Shown piece after piece: positions 1-8,465 of a stretch of 64,000 nucleotides of DNA. The stretch covers positions 806,001 through 870,000 of the forward strand of contig NZ_JBMERQ010000001.1 of NCBI RefSeq assembly GCF_048820895.1, given 5' to 3'. The DNA comes from Cribrihabitans_A neustonicus (GTDB lineage: Bacteria > Pseudomonadota > Alphaproteobacteria > Rhodobacterales > Rhodobacteraceae). A program made the position numbers and the translations under genes. The notes beneath the pieces are model-generated. The model had not been told where the DNA came from, ran no database searches, and saw nothing but the letters and a program-made list of their open reading frames with translations. Position 1 is the stretch's first letter, and every line of letters starts with the position of its first letter.

Positions 1-406
1 TGACGCGCGAATGCACGATCCCCACCGCCAGCAGGATGCCCAAGCCTGTGCCGATGGCAAAGCCCAAGAGCGTCGCCGAGAGCGTCACCTGCCCGTGATA
101 GATCAAGCTGCGCTTGGAGGTGATCTTCTTCTCCACCGTGGTTTCCCACAGCTCCGCCGCCACCTGATGCGGCGCGGGCAAACGCGGGCGGTCCTGCACC
201 CATGTGTCCCCGATGGCAAAGCTGTTGTTCGCCACCAGGACGATCTCGCTCATGTCCCGCCGGTCCCTGGCGGCAGGCGGCGTGATCTCAACCCCGGCGC
301 GTCCGGCGGCGTCGAGCACGCCCTTGATGTTCATCGGCACGCAAGCCGCATACCACAGCGCGATAATGGCGGCAGTGACGGTCAGCACGGCGAGAAAGCT
401 CTTCAT
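1..406 (-). CDS. ABC transporter permease, NitT/TauT (BPD_transp_1) type, N-terminal part; runs off the left edge
   Basis: Read on the minus strand, translation starts MKSFLAVLTVTAAIIALWYA, a clear first membrane segment. A periplasmic stretch of about 85 residues follows, then a second segment with ATLLGFAIGTGLGILLAV, typical of SsuC/TauC/ThiX-like permeases. Only about 135 residues are present and the EAA loop lies outside the window. The ATG overlaps the stop of the GNAT gene (ATGA), so it belongs to the same operon as the ABC ATPase. With pydB and pydC upstream, the likely substrate is a pyrimidine, hydantoin or related ring compound. That substrate is inferred from context only. Confidence 0.85.
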   Translation of the reverse strand, partial: MKSFLAVLTVTAAIIALWYAACVPMNIKGVLDAAGRAGVEITPPAARDRRDMSEIVLVANNSFAIGDTWVQDRPRLPAPHQVAAELWETTVEKKITSKRSLIYHGQVTLSATLLGFAIGTGLGILLAVGIVHSRV

Positions 407-855
407 CGGTGCCACTCCATCCGCATCTCAGGTATTGCCGGATCCGCCGCATTTCCGCGCCCCGGCGCGGCGCTTTGCGTCCCGCCTGCCTGCACCGGCC
501 GGAACCCTTCGCGACGGTAAAACCGCTGCGCGCCCGTGTTCGGAACATGCGTGTTCAGCGACAGGAAAGATCGGCCTTCCTTCGCGCGGTCGAGAAGAAG
601 CTTGCCAGTCCCCTGTCCCGGCTGCGCGCAGTGAAACCCCCAGATGTGAGAACTTTCAGGATCCAAGGACAAATAACCCTCTATCGGATCGCCGGCGGCC
701 CAGATCTCCCGCACTTCCAGCCCTTGGACAAAAAGCGCTTCGAAATCTTCGGCAGGCAGGTCCCGCCGCATCCATTCCGTGCGGTCGATCCAGCCGTTTA
801 TTATTTCTGCCATCCCGGCCGCGTCCCGAAGTGTTGCCTTGCGCACCTCAACCAT
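403..855 (-). CDS. GNAT family N-acetyltransferase
   Basis: A protein of about 150 residues beginning MVEVRKATLRDAAGMAEIIN, the usual beta1-alpha1 start of a GNAT domain. Later come the acetyl-CoA loop region (QPGQGTGKLLLDRA) and a C-terminal NTGAQRFYRREGFRPV segment, the normal GNAT beta5-alpha4 signature. An ATG two codons upstream (position 861) is also possible. Either start overlaps the end of the ABC ATPase, and the stop overlaps the permease ATG. The gene is therefore embedded in a transporter operon. The acceptor substrate is unknown; modification of an amine from pyrimidine breakdown is speculative. Confidence 0.88.
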   Translation of the reverse strand: MVEVRKATLRDAAGMAEIINGWIDRTEWMRRDLPAEDFEALFVQGLEVREIWAAGDPIEGYLSLDPESSHIWGFHCAQPGQGTGKLLLDRAKEGRSFLSLNTHVPNTGAQRFYRREGFRPVQAGGTQSAAPGRGNAADPAIPEMRMEWHR

Positions 856-1699
856 CGGCATGCCCCGCGCGCAGCCCCTCGCGCACCCGGTGCGCAATCT
901 CAATGAACTCCGCCGTGTCACGGATATCCAGGGGCCGTTCTTTCGGCAGCGGGCTTTCGATCACATCGGTGATCCGCCCGGGCCGCGGCGACATCACCAC
1001 GATCCTGGTCGAAAGATACACCGCCTCCGGGATCGAATGGGTGACAAACCCGATGGTCTTGTCGGTCCGCGCCCAGAGGTGCAGGAGCTGCTCGTTCAGA
1101 TGGTCGCGCACGATCTCGTCGAGCGCCCCGAAGGGTTCGTCCATCAGCAGGATATCGGCATCAAAGGCCAGCGCCCGGGCAATGGAAGCGCGCTGCTGCA
1201 TCCCCCCCGACAGTTGCCATGGAAACTTGCCGCCAAAGCCCGAAAGCTCCACCAGCTCCAGCACCTCGGCCACGCGCTTCTCCTGCTCGGCCTTGGAGTA
1301 CCCCATGATCTCCAGCGGCAGCTTGATGTTGCGCGCGATGCTGCGCCACGGATAAAGCCCCGCCGCCTGAAACACGTAGCCATAAGCCCGGCTCTTTCGG
1401 GCCTCCTCCGGGGTCATTCCGTTGACGCTGAGCGTGCCCCCGGTCGGTGTCTCCAGCGCCGCAATGCAGCGCAGGAAAGTGGTCTTGCCGCACCCCGAAG
1501 GCCCGATGAAGGAGACAAAATCCCCCTTGGCAATTTCCAGGTTCACGTCTTTCAGCGCATGCACCGGCCCGTCATTGGTCTGAAACGTCAGATCCAGCCC
1601 GCGGGCTTCGATCACGGTCTCAGGCGCGGTTGCAGGAGCTGTTGCAGGGGCGGCGGCAGCGTCGGTCAGGGCGGCCTCGGATGTGGTTTCCATATTCAT
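848..1699 (-). CDS. ABC transporter ATP-binding protein (NitT/TauT family)
   Basis: A 283-residue ATPase that would energise import together with the permease at the left edge. Visible motifs are Walker A GPSGCGKTT, the signature LSGGMQQRASIARAL, Walker B ILLMDEPFGALDE and the switch His in FVTHS. The first 30 residues are an Ala/Pro/Thr-rich extension before the core domain. The gene follows pydB by about 60 bp on the same strand. Its 3' end overlaps the GNAT gene. The family import sulfonates, nitrate, thiamine precursors or pyrimidines; the last fits the neighbours. No substrate-binding protein gene is in view and it may lie to the left. Confidence 0.93.
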   Translation of the reverse strand: MNMETTSEAALTDAAAAPATAPATAPETVIEARGLDLTFQTNDGPVHALKDVNLEIAKGDFVSFIGPSGCGKTTFLRCIAALETPTGGTLSVNGMTPEEARKSRAYGYVFQAAGLYPWRSIARNIKLPLEIMGYSKAEQEKRVAEVLELVELSGFGGKFPWQLSGGMQQRASIARALAFDADILLMDEPFGALDEIVRDHLNEQLLHLWARTDKTIGFVTHSIPEAVYLSTRIVVMSPRPGRITDVIESPLPKERPLDIRDTAEFIEIAHRVREGLRAGHADG

Positions 1700-1758
1700 A
1701 TCTTTGCCTTGCCTGGAAAGGAAAACGGGCCGCCGTTTCCGGCAGCCCGCTCCTCAAA

Positions 1759-3213
1759 TTACACGCCTGTGGCCGGGATCCCCGACCGCTCCACCGGACG
1801 GGGCGCGGTCAGCTCCTTCCAGGTGCTCAGCGCCTTGTTGACCGAAGTGTTGGCCTCCCGCGCGACGAACTTTCCGTGGCCCTCCTCGCACCGGATCTCG
1901 CCGTCATGCACCGCCACCTGGCCGCGGGTCAGCGTGAAGCGCGGCAGGCCCTTCACCTCATGGCCCTCAAACACGTTGTAGTCGATCGAAGACTGCTGGG
2001 TGTCCGCGGAAATCGTCTTGCGCTTCTCCGGGTCCCATACCACCAGGTCAGCATCCGCGCCGACCAGCACCGCGCCCTTTTTCGGGTAGCAATTCAAGAT
2101 CTTGGCGATGTTTGTCGAGGTAACGGCCACAAACTCGTTCGGGGTCAGCCGGCCGGTTTCGACGCCGTGGGTCCACAGCATCGGCATCCGGTCCTCAAGA
2201 CCGCCGGTGCCGTTCGGGATCTTGGTGAAATCGCCCACGCCTGTCCGCTTCTGCTCGGTGGTAAAGGCGCAATGGTCGGTCGCCACGACGGACAAGGAGC
2301 CCGACTGCAGGCCGGCCCACAGGCTGTCCTGATGCTGCTTGTTGCGGAACGGCGGCGACATCACCCGGCGGGCAGCATGGTCCCAGTCCTTGTTGAAATA
2401 CTCGCTCTCATCCAACGTCAGATGCTGGATCAGCGGTTCGCCCCAGACCCGCTTGCCCTGCATCCGGGCGCGGCGGATGGCCTCGTGGCTCTCCTCGCAG
2501 GAGGTATGCACCACATAAAGCGGCACCCCTGCCATGTCAGCAATCATGATGGCGCGGTTGGTCGCCTCGCCCTCCACCTGCGGCGGGCGGGAATAGGCAT
2601 GCGCCTCCGGGCCGGTGTTGCCCTCGGCCAGGAGCTTGGCCTGAAGTTCCGCCACCACGTCGCCGTTCTCGGCATGGACCAGCGCAATGCCGCCCAGCTC
2701 CGAGAGCCGTTTGAACGAGGCAAAAAGCTCGTCATCATTCACCATCAAGGCGCCCTTGTAGGCCATGAAATGCTTGAAAGTGTTGATGCCGCGCTCCTGG
2801 ATCACGGTCTTGATGTCGTCAAAGACCTGCTCGCCCCACCAGGTCACCGCCATGTGGAAGGAATAGTCGCAATTCGCGCGCGTGGACTTGTTGTCCCAGC
2901 GCTTCAAGGCATCCAGCAGGCTTTCGCCGGGATTGGGCAAGGCGAAATCCACCACCATGGTGGTGCCTCCTGCAAGGCCTGCGCGGGTGCCGGACTCAAA
3001 ATCATCCGAGGAATAGGTGCCCATGAAGGGCATCTCCAGATGCGTATGCGGATCGATGCCCCCCGGCATCACGTAGCAGCCGGTTGCATCCAGCTCCTCG
3101 CCGCCCTTGAGGTTCGGCCCGATCTGGGTGATGACCCCGTTCTCGATCAGCACATCCGCCTTGTAGGTCAGATCGGCGGTCACGATGGTGCCGTTCCTGA
3201 TGACTGTGCTCAT
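1759..3213 (-). CDS. pydB: Dihydropyrimidinase / D-hydantoinase
   Basis: A 484-residue cyclic amidohydrolase that opens 5,6-dihydrouracil or dihydrothymine to N-carbamoyl-beta-amino acids. Visible features are the metal-binding GGIDPHTHLEMPF near residue 60, the probable carbamylated Lys in FKHFMAYKGAL, a metal His in LYVVHTSCE, and the catalytic Asp in SVVATDHCAF. The start MSTVIRNGT has a good ribosome-binding site (AGGGAGT). pydC lies upstream on the same strand and the transporter genes downstream, giving a pydC-pydB-transport order. preA and preT supply the first step. The pydB assignment over other hydantoinases rests on this complete pathway context. Confidence 0.93.
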   Translation of the reverse strand: MSTVIRNGTIVTADLTYKADVLIENGVITQIGPNLKGGEELDATGCYVMPGGIDPHTHLEMPFMGTYSSDDFESGTRAGLAGGTTMVVDFALPNPGESLLDALKRWDNKSTRANCDYSFHMAVTWWGEQVFDDIKTVIQERGINTFKHFMAYKGALMVNDDELFASFKRLSELGGIALVHAENGDVVAELQAKLLAEGNTGPEAHAYSRPPQVEGEATNRAIMIADMAGVPLYVVHTSCEESHEAIRRARMQGKRVWGEPLIQHLTLDESEYFNKDWDHAARRVMSPPFRNKQHQDSLWAGLQSGSLSVVATDHCAFTTEQKRTGVGDFTKIPNGTGGLEDRMPMLWTHGVETGRLTPNEFVAVTSTNIAKILNCYPKKGAVLVGADADLVVWDPEKRKTISADTQQSSIDYNVFEGHEVKGLPRFTLTRGQVAVHDGEIRCEEGHGKFVAREANTSVNKALSTWKELTAPRPVERSGIPATGV

Positions 3214-3297
3214 GGTTAAACTCCCTGATCCGGGGCGCAATCCCGCGCCGCCCACTATTTCTTCCGCTGTCTGACGCAGCTGATTTCACGTTTCCGG

Positions 3298-3344
3298 AAA
3301 TACTCCGGGGGAGCGGCCTGACGGGCCGCGGGGGCAGCGCCCCC
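3298..3344 (-). repeat. Intergenic hairpin repeat, copy A (between pydC and pydB)
   Basis: On the minus strand the pydC stop is followed by GGGGGC-GCT-GCCCCC, then GCGGCC-CGTCA-GGCCGC, then a CTCCCCCGGAGTATTT end. Copies at 34036-34085 and 5530-5567 share the layout and orientation. It may act as a weak terminator or mRNA 3' stabiliser within the operon. Confidence 0.7.
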
Positions 3345-4594
3345 TACTCCACGATCTCCGCCGTCTCCACCACCGCATGCAGCAGCACGTTGGCCCCTGC
3401 CTCTGCCCACTCCTTGCTGATCTCCTCGGCCTCGTTGTGGCTGAGCCCGTCGACGCAGGGGCACATCACCATCGCGGTCGGTGCCACCCGGTTGATCCAG
3501 CAGGCATCGTGACCGGCGCCCGAGATGATATCCAGGTGCGAGTATCCCAGCCGCTCCGCGGCGCTCCTCACCGCCTGCACGCAGCCCTCATCGAATTTCA
3601 CCGGATCGAAGCCGCCGACCTTTTCGAAGGCAATCTCCACCCCCATCGCCTCGGCGATCTCCCCGCCCTTCTGCCGCAGGCGGTTCTCCATGTCGGTGAT
3701 CACGTCCAGTTCAGGACTGCGGAAATCGACGGTGAAGACCACCTTGCCCGGGATGACGTTGCGCGAGTTCGGGTAGACGTCGATATGGCCCGCCGCCCCG
3801 ACCGCATGCGGTGCGTGCGACCAGGCAATTTCATCCACCGCCTCCAGCACCCGCGCCATCGCGAGCCCGGCATTGCGCCGCATCGGCATCGGGGTGGAGC
3901 CGGTGTGCGCGTCCTTGCCGGTGATTGTTACCTGGGTCCAGCTCAGCCCCTGGCCATGGGTGACGACGCCGATGTCCTTGCCCTCCGCCTCCAGAATGGG
4001 CCCTTGCTCGATGTGCAGCTCGAAAAAGGCACGCATTTTCCGCGCTCCGGCCTCTTCCTCGCCGCGCCAGCCGATGCGGGCAAGCTCGTCCCCGAACTTT
4101 TTCCCCTCCGCATCTTCACGCGCATAGGCCCAGTCCTGCGTGTGGATGCCCGCAAACACGCCGGAGGACAGCATGGCGGGTGCAAACCGTGTGCCCTCCT
4201 CATTTGTGAAGTTGGTGACTACAATCGGATGCTTGGTCCTGATGTCCATATCGTTCAGCGAGCGGATCAGCTCCAGCCCGCCCAGCACGCCCAGCACCCC
4301 ATCGTATTTCCCGCCGGTCGGCTGCGTGTCCAGATGCGAGCCGACATAGACCGGCAGCGCATCTGGGTCTTCCCCCTCACGCCGCGCAAACATGTTGCCC
4401 ATCTGGTCGAGCCCCATGATGCAACCCGCGTCTTCGCACCATTTCTGGAACAGCGCGCGGCCCTCGCCGTCCGCATCCGTCAGGGTCTGGCGGTTGTTGC
4501 CGCCCGCGACCCCGGGGCCGATCTTCGCCATCTCCATCAGGCTGTCCCACAGCCTGTCTGCATTGATTGTCAGATTCTGTCCAAGCGACGTCAT
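3344..4594 (-). CDS. pydC: Zn-dependent amidase (beta-ureidopropionase / N-carbamoyl amino acid hydrolase)
   Basis: A 416-residue M20-type metallo-hydrolase that would release beta-alanine or beta-aminoisobutyrate, CO2 and ammonia from the pydB product. Motifs include the metal-binding VGSHLDTQPTGGKYDGVLGV, the FTNEEGTRFAPAMLSSG acid pair, the EQGPILE loop and the C-terminal SGAGHDA His. It has the allantoate-amidohydrolase/HyuC type length. The ATG at 4594 follows GGAAGGAAG. It is divergent from rutR, with a palindromic RutR-type site between them, so it is probably the first gene of a RutR-controlled operon continuing through pydB and the transporter. Confidence 0.92.
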   Translation of the reverse strand: MTSLGQNLTINADRLWDSLMEMAKIGPGVAGGNNRQTLTDADGEGRALFQKWCEDAGCIMGLDQMGNMFARREGEDPDALPVYVGSHLDTQPTGGKYDGVLGVLGGLELIRSLNDMDIRTKHPIVVTNFTNEEGTRFAPAMLSSGVFAGIHTQDWAYAREDAEGKKFGDELARIGWRGEEEAGARKMRAFFELHIEQGPILEAEGKDIGVVTHGQGLSWTQVTITGKDAHTGSTPMPMRRNAGLAMARVLEAVDEIAWSHAPHAVGAAGHIDVYPNSRNVIPGKVVFTVDFRSPELDVITDMENRLRQKGGEIAEAMGVEIAFEKVGGFDPVKFDEGCVQAVRSAAERLGYSHLDIISGAGHDACWINRVAPTAMVMCPCVDGLSHNEAEEISKEWAEAGANVLLHAVVETAEIVE

Positions 4595-4711
4595 CAAGAG
4601 CTTCCTTCCCTGTGCGCCCGTCTGGTGCAGGCTTACCCCGGCTTGGCGCCGTGTTAGGTGGCTTTGAAGTGCTGGCCGTCCGAAGGTGCGCTCCTGGCCC
4701 CGCAGCTTCGA

Positions 4712-4729
4712 TTTGACCAACTGGTCAAA
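4712..4729. promoter_or_regulatory. RutR operator between pydC and rutR
   Basis: TTTGACCA-AC-TGGTCAAA is a perfect 8-2-8 inverted repeat containing TTGACCAnnTGGTCAA, the consensus known for E. coli RutR. It lies 118 bp upstream of pydC and 134 bp upstream of rutR, so it could control both directions. Confidence 0.9.
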
Positions 4730-4862
4730 CTCACGCTAACACGGGGGAGGCATCAGTCAAGAATTTGCCGCATACCCTTCGAAAAAAGCGAAGCCGCCGG
4801 CTGCAACTGGCCAATTTCGCGCCACCTGCCCAGCCACCGGGCGCAGAACGGACCGCCTGCCC

Positions 4863-5477
4863 ATGCCTGCCTCCCGCGCACCGACCCGGATCCAGAAGAA
4901 GAACCGCGCCGCCATCCTCGAAGCTGCGCTGGATGTCTTTTCCACCCACGGCTTCCGGGGTGCCACCGTGGACCAGATCGCCAGCGCCGCCGGACTCAGC
5001 AAGCCGAACCTGCTCTACTACTTCCCTTCCAAGGAAGAGATGTTCAACGCGCTGATGGCGGGGCTCTTGGACACCTGGCTCGACCCGTTGCGCGCCATCG
5101 ACCCCGAGGGCGAGCCGCTGGAGGAGATCCTCGCCTACGTGCAGCGCAAGCTGCAGATGAGCCGCGACTACCCCCGCGAAAGCCGGCTATACGCCAACGA
5201 GATCGTACAGGGCGCGCCCCGGCTGCACGGCGTGATCGCGGGTGAGCTGGCCGAATTGGTGGAGGAAAAGGCGGCCCTGTTCCAGGGCTGGATGGATGCG
5301 GGCCGGATCAATTCGACACATCCCAAGCACCTCCTGTTCTCAATCTGGTCGCTGACCCAGCACTACGCCGATTTCGACGCCCAGGTCCGCACCCTGATGG
5401 ACCCGGAAGACCCGTTCGACGCCGCGCCGCAGTATCTGGAAACTCTCTACCGGCGCCTGCTCACGCCCAAAACGTAA
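4863..5477 (+). CDS. rutR: TetR-family pyrimidine regulator RutR
   Basis: A 204-residue TetR repressor. The N-terminal helix-turn-helix ends in GLSKPNLLYYFPSKEEMF, nearly the same as E. coli RutR. The ligand domain keeps SRDYPRESRLYANEI and IWSLTQHYADFDAQVRTL, both strongly RutR-like. In E. coli RutR binds uracil or thymine and releases DNA. Here it sits among reductive-pathway genes rather than rutABCDEFG. It probably represses pydC-pydB-transport, preT-preA and itself through sites at 4712-4729 and 8370-8387. It is divergent from pydC and convergent with preA. Ligand identity is inferred from the family. Confidence 0.92.
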   Translation: MPASRAPTRIQKKNRAAILEAALDVFSTHGFRGATVDQIASAAGLSKPNLLYYFPSKEEMFNALMAGLLDTWLDPLRAIDPEGEPLEEILAYVQRKLQMSRDYPRESRLYANEIVQGAPRLHGVIAGELAELVEEKAALFQGWMDAGRINSTHPKHLLFSIWSLTQHYADFDAQVRTLMDPEDPFDAAPQYLETLYRRLLTPKT

Positions 5478-5494
5478 GCCCTTAACAAACGAAA

Positions 5495-5518
5495 CGGCCC
5501 CGAGGGGCCGCCCGTTTT
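5495..5518 (+). terminator. Terminator-like hairpin after rutR
   Basis: CGGCCCC-GA-GGGGCCG followed by CCCGTTTTC, 17 bp after the rutR stop. Confidence 0.6.
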
Positions 5519-5529
5519 CATCTTTGTGC

Positions 5530-5599
5530 AAATACTCCCGCCGGAGGCCCGCGCGCCATAGGCGCGCATGACAATTAGACACCGCGCCTAAAGGGCGCG
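5530..5599 (-). repeat. Intergenic hairpin repeat, copy C (downstream of preA)
   Basis: On the minus strand preA is followed by two short hairpins (arms at 5583-5588/5594-5599 and 5551-5557/5561-5567) and then CTCCGGCGGGAGTATTTG. The AAATACTCC edge matches copy A and the orientation is the same. The hairpin stems differ from copies A and B, so it is the most divergent copy. Confidence 0.55.
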
Positions 5600-5607
5600 C
5601 ATCCTCC

Positions 5608-6912
5608 TCACTCCGCCGCTGCGGCCGCCGGGTTGTTGGGATGCGTGGTCCAGTTGCCATATTCGCCAGAAACCACCTTACCCGTGCGCTCGTCGATCTG
5701 GCCCGCAGGGAGTTCCACCATAGTGATGCAGCCTTCCACCGGGCAGACGTTGACGCAAAGGTTGCAAGCAACACATTCGTCGTCCTTCACCGTGAAAACC
5801 CGGTCTTCGCTCATCGCGATGGCCTGGTGCGAGGTGTCTTCGCAAGCGGCAAAGCAGCGGCCGCACTTGATGCAGTCGTCCTGGCTGATCCGTGCCTTGG
5901 TCACGTAGTTGAGGTCGAGATACTGCCAGTCAGTTACGTTCGGCACCGCCATGCCGATGAAATCCTGGGTGGAGGTGTACCCCTTCTCGTCCATCCACTC
6001 CGACAGGCCGGAGATCATCTCCTGCACGACCTTGAAGCCATAGGTCATCGCCGCGGTGCAGACCTGCACGTTGCCCGCGCCCATCGCCATGAACTCCGCC
6101 GCGTCGCGCCAGGTGGTGACGCCGCCGATGGCGGAGATCGGCAGGCCTCGGGTTTGCGGGTCGCGGGCGATTTCCGCCACCATGTTCAGCGCGATCGGCT
6201 TCACCGCCGGGCCGCAATAGCCGCCATGGGTTCCTTTGCCAGCAATCGTCGGCTCCGGCGCCATGCTGTCGAGGTTGACCGAGGTGATAGAGTTGATGGT
6301 GTTGATCAGGCTGACTGCATCGGCATTGCCCGCATGGGCCGCCCGCGCCGGGTGGCGGATGTCGGTGATATTCGGGGTCAGCTTCACGATCACCGGCTTG
6401 GAGTAGTATTTCTTGCACCACTCGGTGACCATCTGGATGTACTCCGGCACCTGCCCCACAGCGGAGCCCATGCCGCGTTCGGCCATGCCATGCGGGCAGC
6501 CGAAGTTCAGCTCGATCCCGTCGGCGCCGGTGGCCTCAACCTTGGGCAGGATCGCCTTCCAGGCCTCTTCCTCGCAAGGCACCATGATCGAAACGATGAC
6601 GGCCCGGTCCGGGTAGTCCTTCTTGACCCGGGTGATTTCCTCCAGGTTGACCTCCAGCGAGCGGTCGGTGATCAGCTCGATGTTGTTGAGCCCCAGCAGC
6701 CGCCGGTCCGCGCCCCAGATCGCGCCGTAGCGGGGGCCGTTCACGTTGACCACCGGCGGGCCTTCGGCGCCCAGCGTCTTCCAGACCACGCCGCCCCATC
6801 CGGCCTCGAAGGCGCGGCGGACGTTGTATTCCTTGTCGGTCGGCGGCGCCGAGGCCAGCCAGAACGGGTTCGGGGACTTGATCCCCAGGAATTCTGTCGT
6901 CAGATCAGCCAT
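5608..6912 (-). CDS. preA: NAD-dependent dihydropyrimidine dehydrogenase, PreA subunit
   Basis: A 434-residue protein catalysing reduction of uracil/thymine to the dihydropyrimidine on FMN. Residues 1-330 form a dihydroorotate-dehydrogenase-like barrel (SPNPFWLASAPPTD; GIELNFGCPHGMAERGMGSA with the active Cys; SAIGGVTTWRDAAEF phosphate site). The C-terminus carries two 4Fe-4S motifs: CIKCGRCFAAC and CVACNLCVNVCPVEGC. The start at 6912 follows GAGGAGAG. It is downstream of preT and presumably co-transcribed. It starts the pathway completed by pydB and pydC. Confidence 0.95.
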   Translation of the reverse strand: MADLTTEFLGIKSPNPFWLASAPPTDKEYNVRRAFEAGWGGVVWKTLGAEGPPVVNVNGPRYGAIWGADRRLLGLNNIELITDRSLEVNLEEITRVKKDYPDRAVIVSIMVPCEEEAWKAILPKVEATGADGIELNFGCPHGMAERGMGSAVGQVPEYIQMVTEWCKKYYSKPVIVKLTPNITDIRHPARAAHAGNADAVSLINTINSITSVNLDSMAPEPTIAGKGTHGGYCGPAVKPIALNMVAEIARDPQTRGLPISAIGGVTTWRDAAEFMAMGAGNVQVCTAAMTYGFKVVQEMISGLSEWMDEKGYTSTQDFIGMAVPNVTDWQYLDLNYVTKARISQDDCIKCGRCFAACEDTSHQAIAMSEDRVFTVKDDECVACNLCVNVCPVEGCITMVELPAGQIDERTGKVVSGEYGNWTTHPNNPAAAAAE

Positions 6913-6964
6913 TTGATCTCTCCTCTTCAAGCTCGCTCGGCGCGGTCACCCGCCCCTCGCTGGC

Positions 6965-8299
6965 TCAGCCCAACAGGCTGGAATGAATGTCCATCGCCGC
7001 GTCGCGGCCCTCGGCCACGGCGGTCACGGTGAGGTCGTCGCCGCCCGAGGCACAGTCGCCGCCGGCCCAGACGCCACCGACCGACGTGCGCCCGGTCCCG
7101 CTCACCTTGATCTTGCCGCCGTCCAGTTCCAGCGCCTCGGGCGGGCCTTCCAGCGTCTGGCCGATCGCCTTGAACACCTGGTCCGCCTTCAGCCGCACGG
7201 TCTCCCCGGTGCCTTGCACCCGGCCGTCCGCAACTTCGGTGTACTCCAGCTCAATCTCCGCCGCCGCGCCGTTGCCATGCACCGCCTTGGGCATGACGTT
7301 GAACATCAGCTTCACCCCCTTGGAAGCCGCCAGGTCCTGCTCGAACCGGCTTGCGCCCATCGCCTCCCGGCCGCGGCGGTAGGCGATGGTGACATTCTCC
7401 GCGCCCAGCAGCTTGGACTGCACCGCGGCATCCACCGCAGTCATGCCGCCGCCGATCACCACCACGTCACGGCCGACCGGCAGCGATTTGAGGTCTTCGG
7501 CCTGGCGCAGTTCGGCAATGAAGGCGACCGCGTCGCGCACCCCGTCCTTGTCTTCGCCCGGCGCGCGCAGGGCGTTGACGCCGCCAAGCCCGATCGACAG
7601 GAACACCGCGTCATACTCGGCCTTGAGCGCATCGAGGCTCAGGCCCTCGCCGAGCTTCTTGCCGTACTCGATTGTAATCCCGCCGATCTGCAAGAGCCAG
7701 TCAACCTCGGCCTGGGCGAAGTCATTGGTCGATTTGTAGGCCGCGATGCCATATTCATTGAGCCCTCCGGGTTTTTGACGGGCCTCATAGATCACCACCT
7801 CGTGGCCCAGCATCGCCAGCCTGTGCGCCGCCGCAAGCCCCGCAGGTCCGGCACCCGCCACCGCCACCTTCTTGCCGGTCGGGGCCGCGCGGGTAAAGGG
7901 ATGCGCGCCCTTCGCCATCAGCGTGTCGGTCGCGTAGCGCTGCAGGCGGCCGATTTCTACCGGTTTGCCCTCTGCCGCCTCGCGCACACAGGCCTCCTCG
8001 CAGAGCGTCTCGGTCGGGCAGACACGGGCGCACATGCCGCCAAGGATGTTCTGCTCGAAAATGGTGCGCGCCGCCGACTCCGGGTGGCCGCCCTGAATCT
8101 CGCGAATGAACTGCGGAATGTCGATCGAGGTGGGACAGGCAGTCATGCAGGGCGCGTCGAAACAGAAATAGCAGCGGTCCGCTGCCACCGCTGCCTCATG
8201 CGCGTCGAACGCAGGATGCAGGTCCCCGAAATTCTCTGCAATCTCGGCAGCGTCCAAACGCGCCGCCTGAATGCCGGATGCCTGATGGCTGGTCGCCAT
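6965..8299 (-). CDS. preT: NAD-dependent dihydropyrimidine dehydrogenase, PreT subunit (pyridine nucleotide oxidoreductase)
   Basis: A 444-residue flavoprotein passing electrons from NAD(P)H to PreA. The N-terminal Cys-rich zone (CYFCFDAPCMTACPTSIDIP, then GGMCARVCPTETLCEEAC) would bind 4Fe-4S clusters. FAD (VAVAGAGPAGLAAAHRLA) and NAD(P)H (VVVIGGGMTAVDAA) Rossmann motifs follow, with a terminal VWAGGDCASGGDDLTVTAVAEG FAD loop. It resembles the GltD/DPYD N-terminal half. GGGAGA precedes the ATG. A degenerate RutR-type site lies 71 bp upstream, making this the first gene of a preT-preA operon. Confidence 0.94.
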   Translation of the reverse strand: MATSHQASGIQAARLDAAEIAENFGDLHPAFDAHEAAVAADRCYFCFDAPCMTACPTSIDIPQFIREIQGGHPESAARTIFEQNILGGMCARVCPTETLCEEACVREAAEGKPVEIGRLQRYATDTLMAKGAHPFTRAAPTGKKVAVAGAGPAGLAAAHRLAMLGHEVVIYEARQKPGGLNEYGIAAYKSTNDFAQAEVDWLLQIGGITIEYGKKLGEGLSLDALKAEYDAVFLSIGLGGVNALRAPGEDKDGVRDAVAFIAELRQAEDLKSLPVGRDVVVIGGGMTAVDAAVQSKLLGAENVTIAYRRGREAMGASRFEQDLAASKGVKLMFNVMPKAVHGNGAAAEIELEYTEVADGRVQGTGETVRLKADQVFKAIGQTLEGPPEALELDGGKIKVSGTGRTSVGGVWAGGDCASGGDDLTVTAVAEGRDAAMDIHSSLLG

Positions 8300-8369
8300 T
8301 GGGTGTCTCCCTGGTTGGTCATTCTGGTTTTTTGGCTGTTATTGGGAACCAGAGTGCCACAGTTTCTTT

Positions 8370-8387
8370 TTTTATCAACTGGTAAAA
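8370..8387 (-). promoter_or_regulatory. Candidate RutR operator upstream of preT
   Basis: TTTTATCA-AC-TGGTAAAA is an 8-2-8 inverted repeat with one mismatched pair. It keeps the core TCA-AC-TGG of the perfect site at 4712-4729 and sits in a short AT-rich promoter zone before preT. Confidence 0.75.
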
Positions 8388-8406
8388 TTTCCACTTGGAC
8401 CAAAAT

Positions 8407-8431
8407 AGGCCGCCCCCGTACGGAGCGGCCT
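8407..8431 (-). terminator. Hairpin terminator downstream of the cupin gene
   Basis: AGGCCGC/GCGGCCT arms with an 11-nt loop, followed on the minus strand by ATTTTGG. It separates the cupin gene from the preT promoter. Confidence 0.6.
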
Positions 8432-8465
8432 GTAAACGGCTGAAATCGTGCGGAAAGCAGAATGC

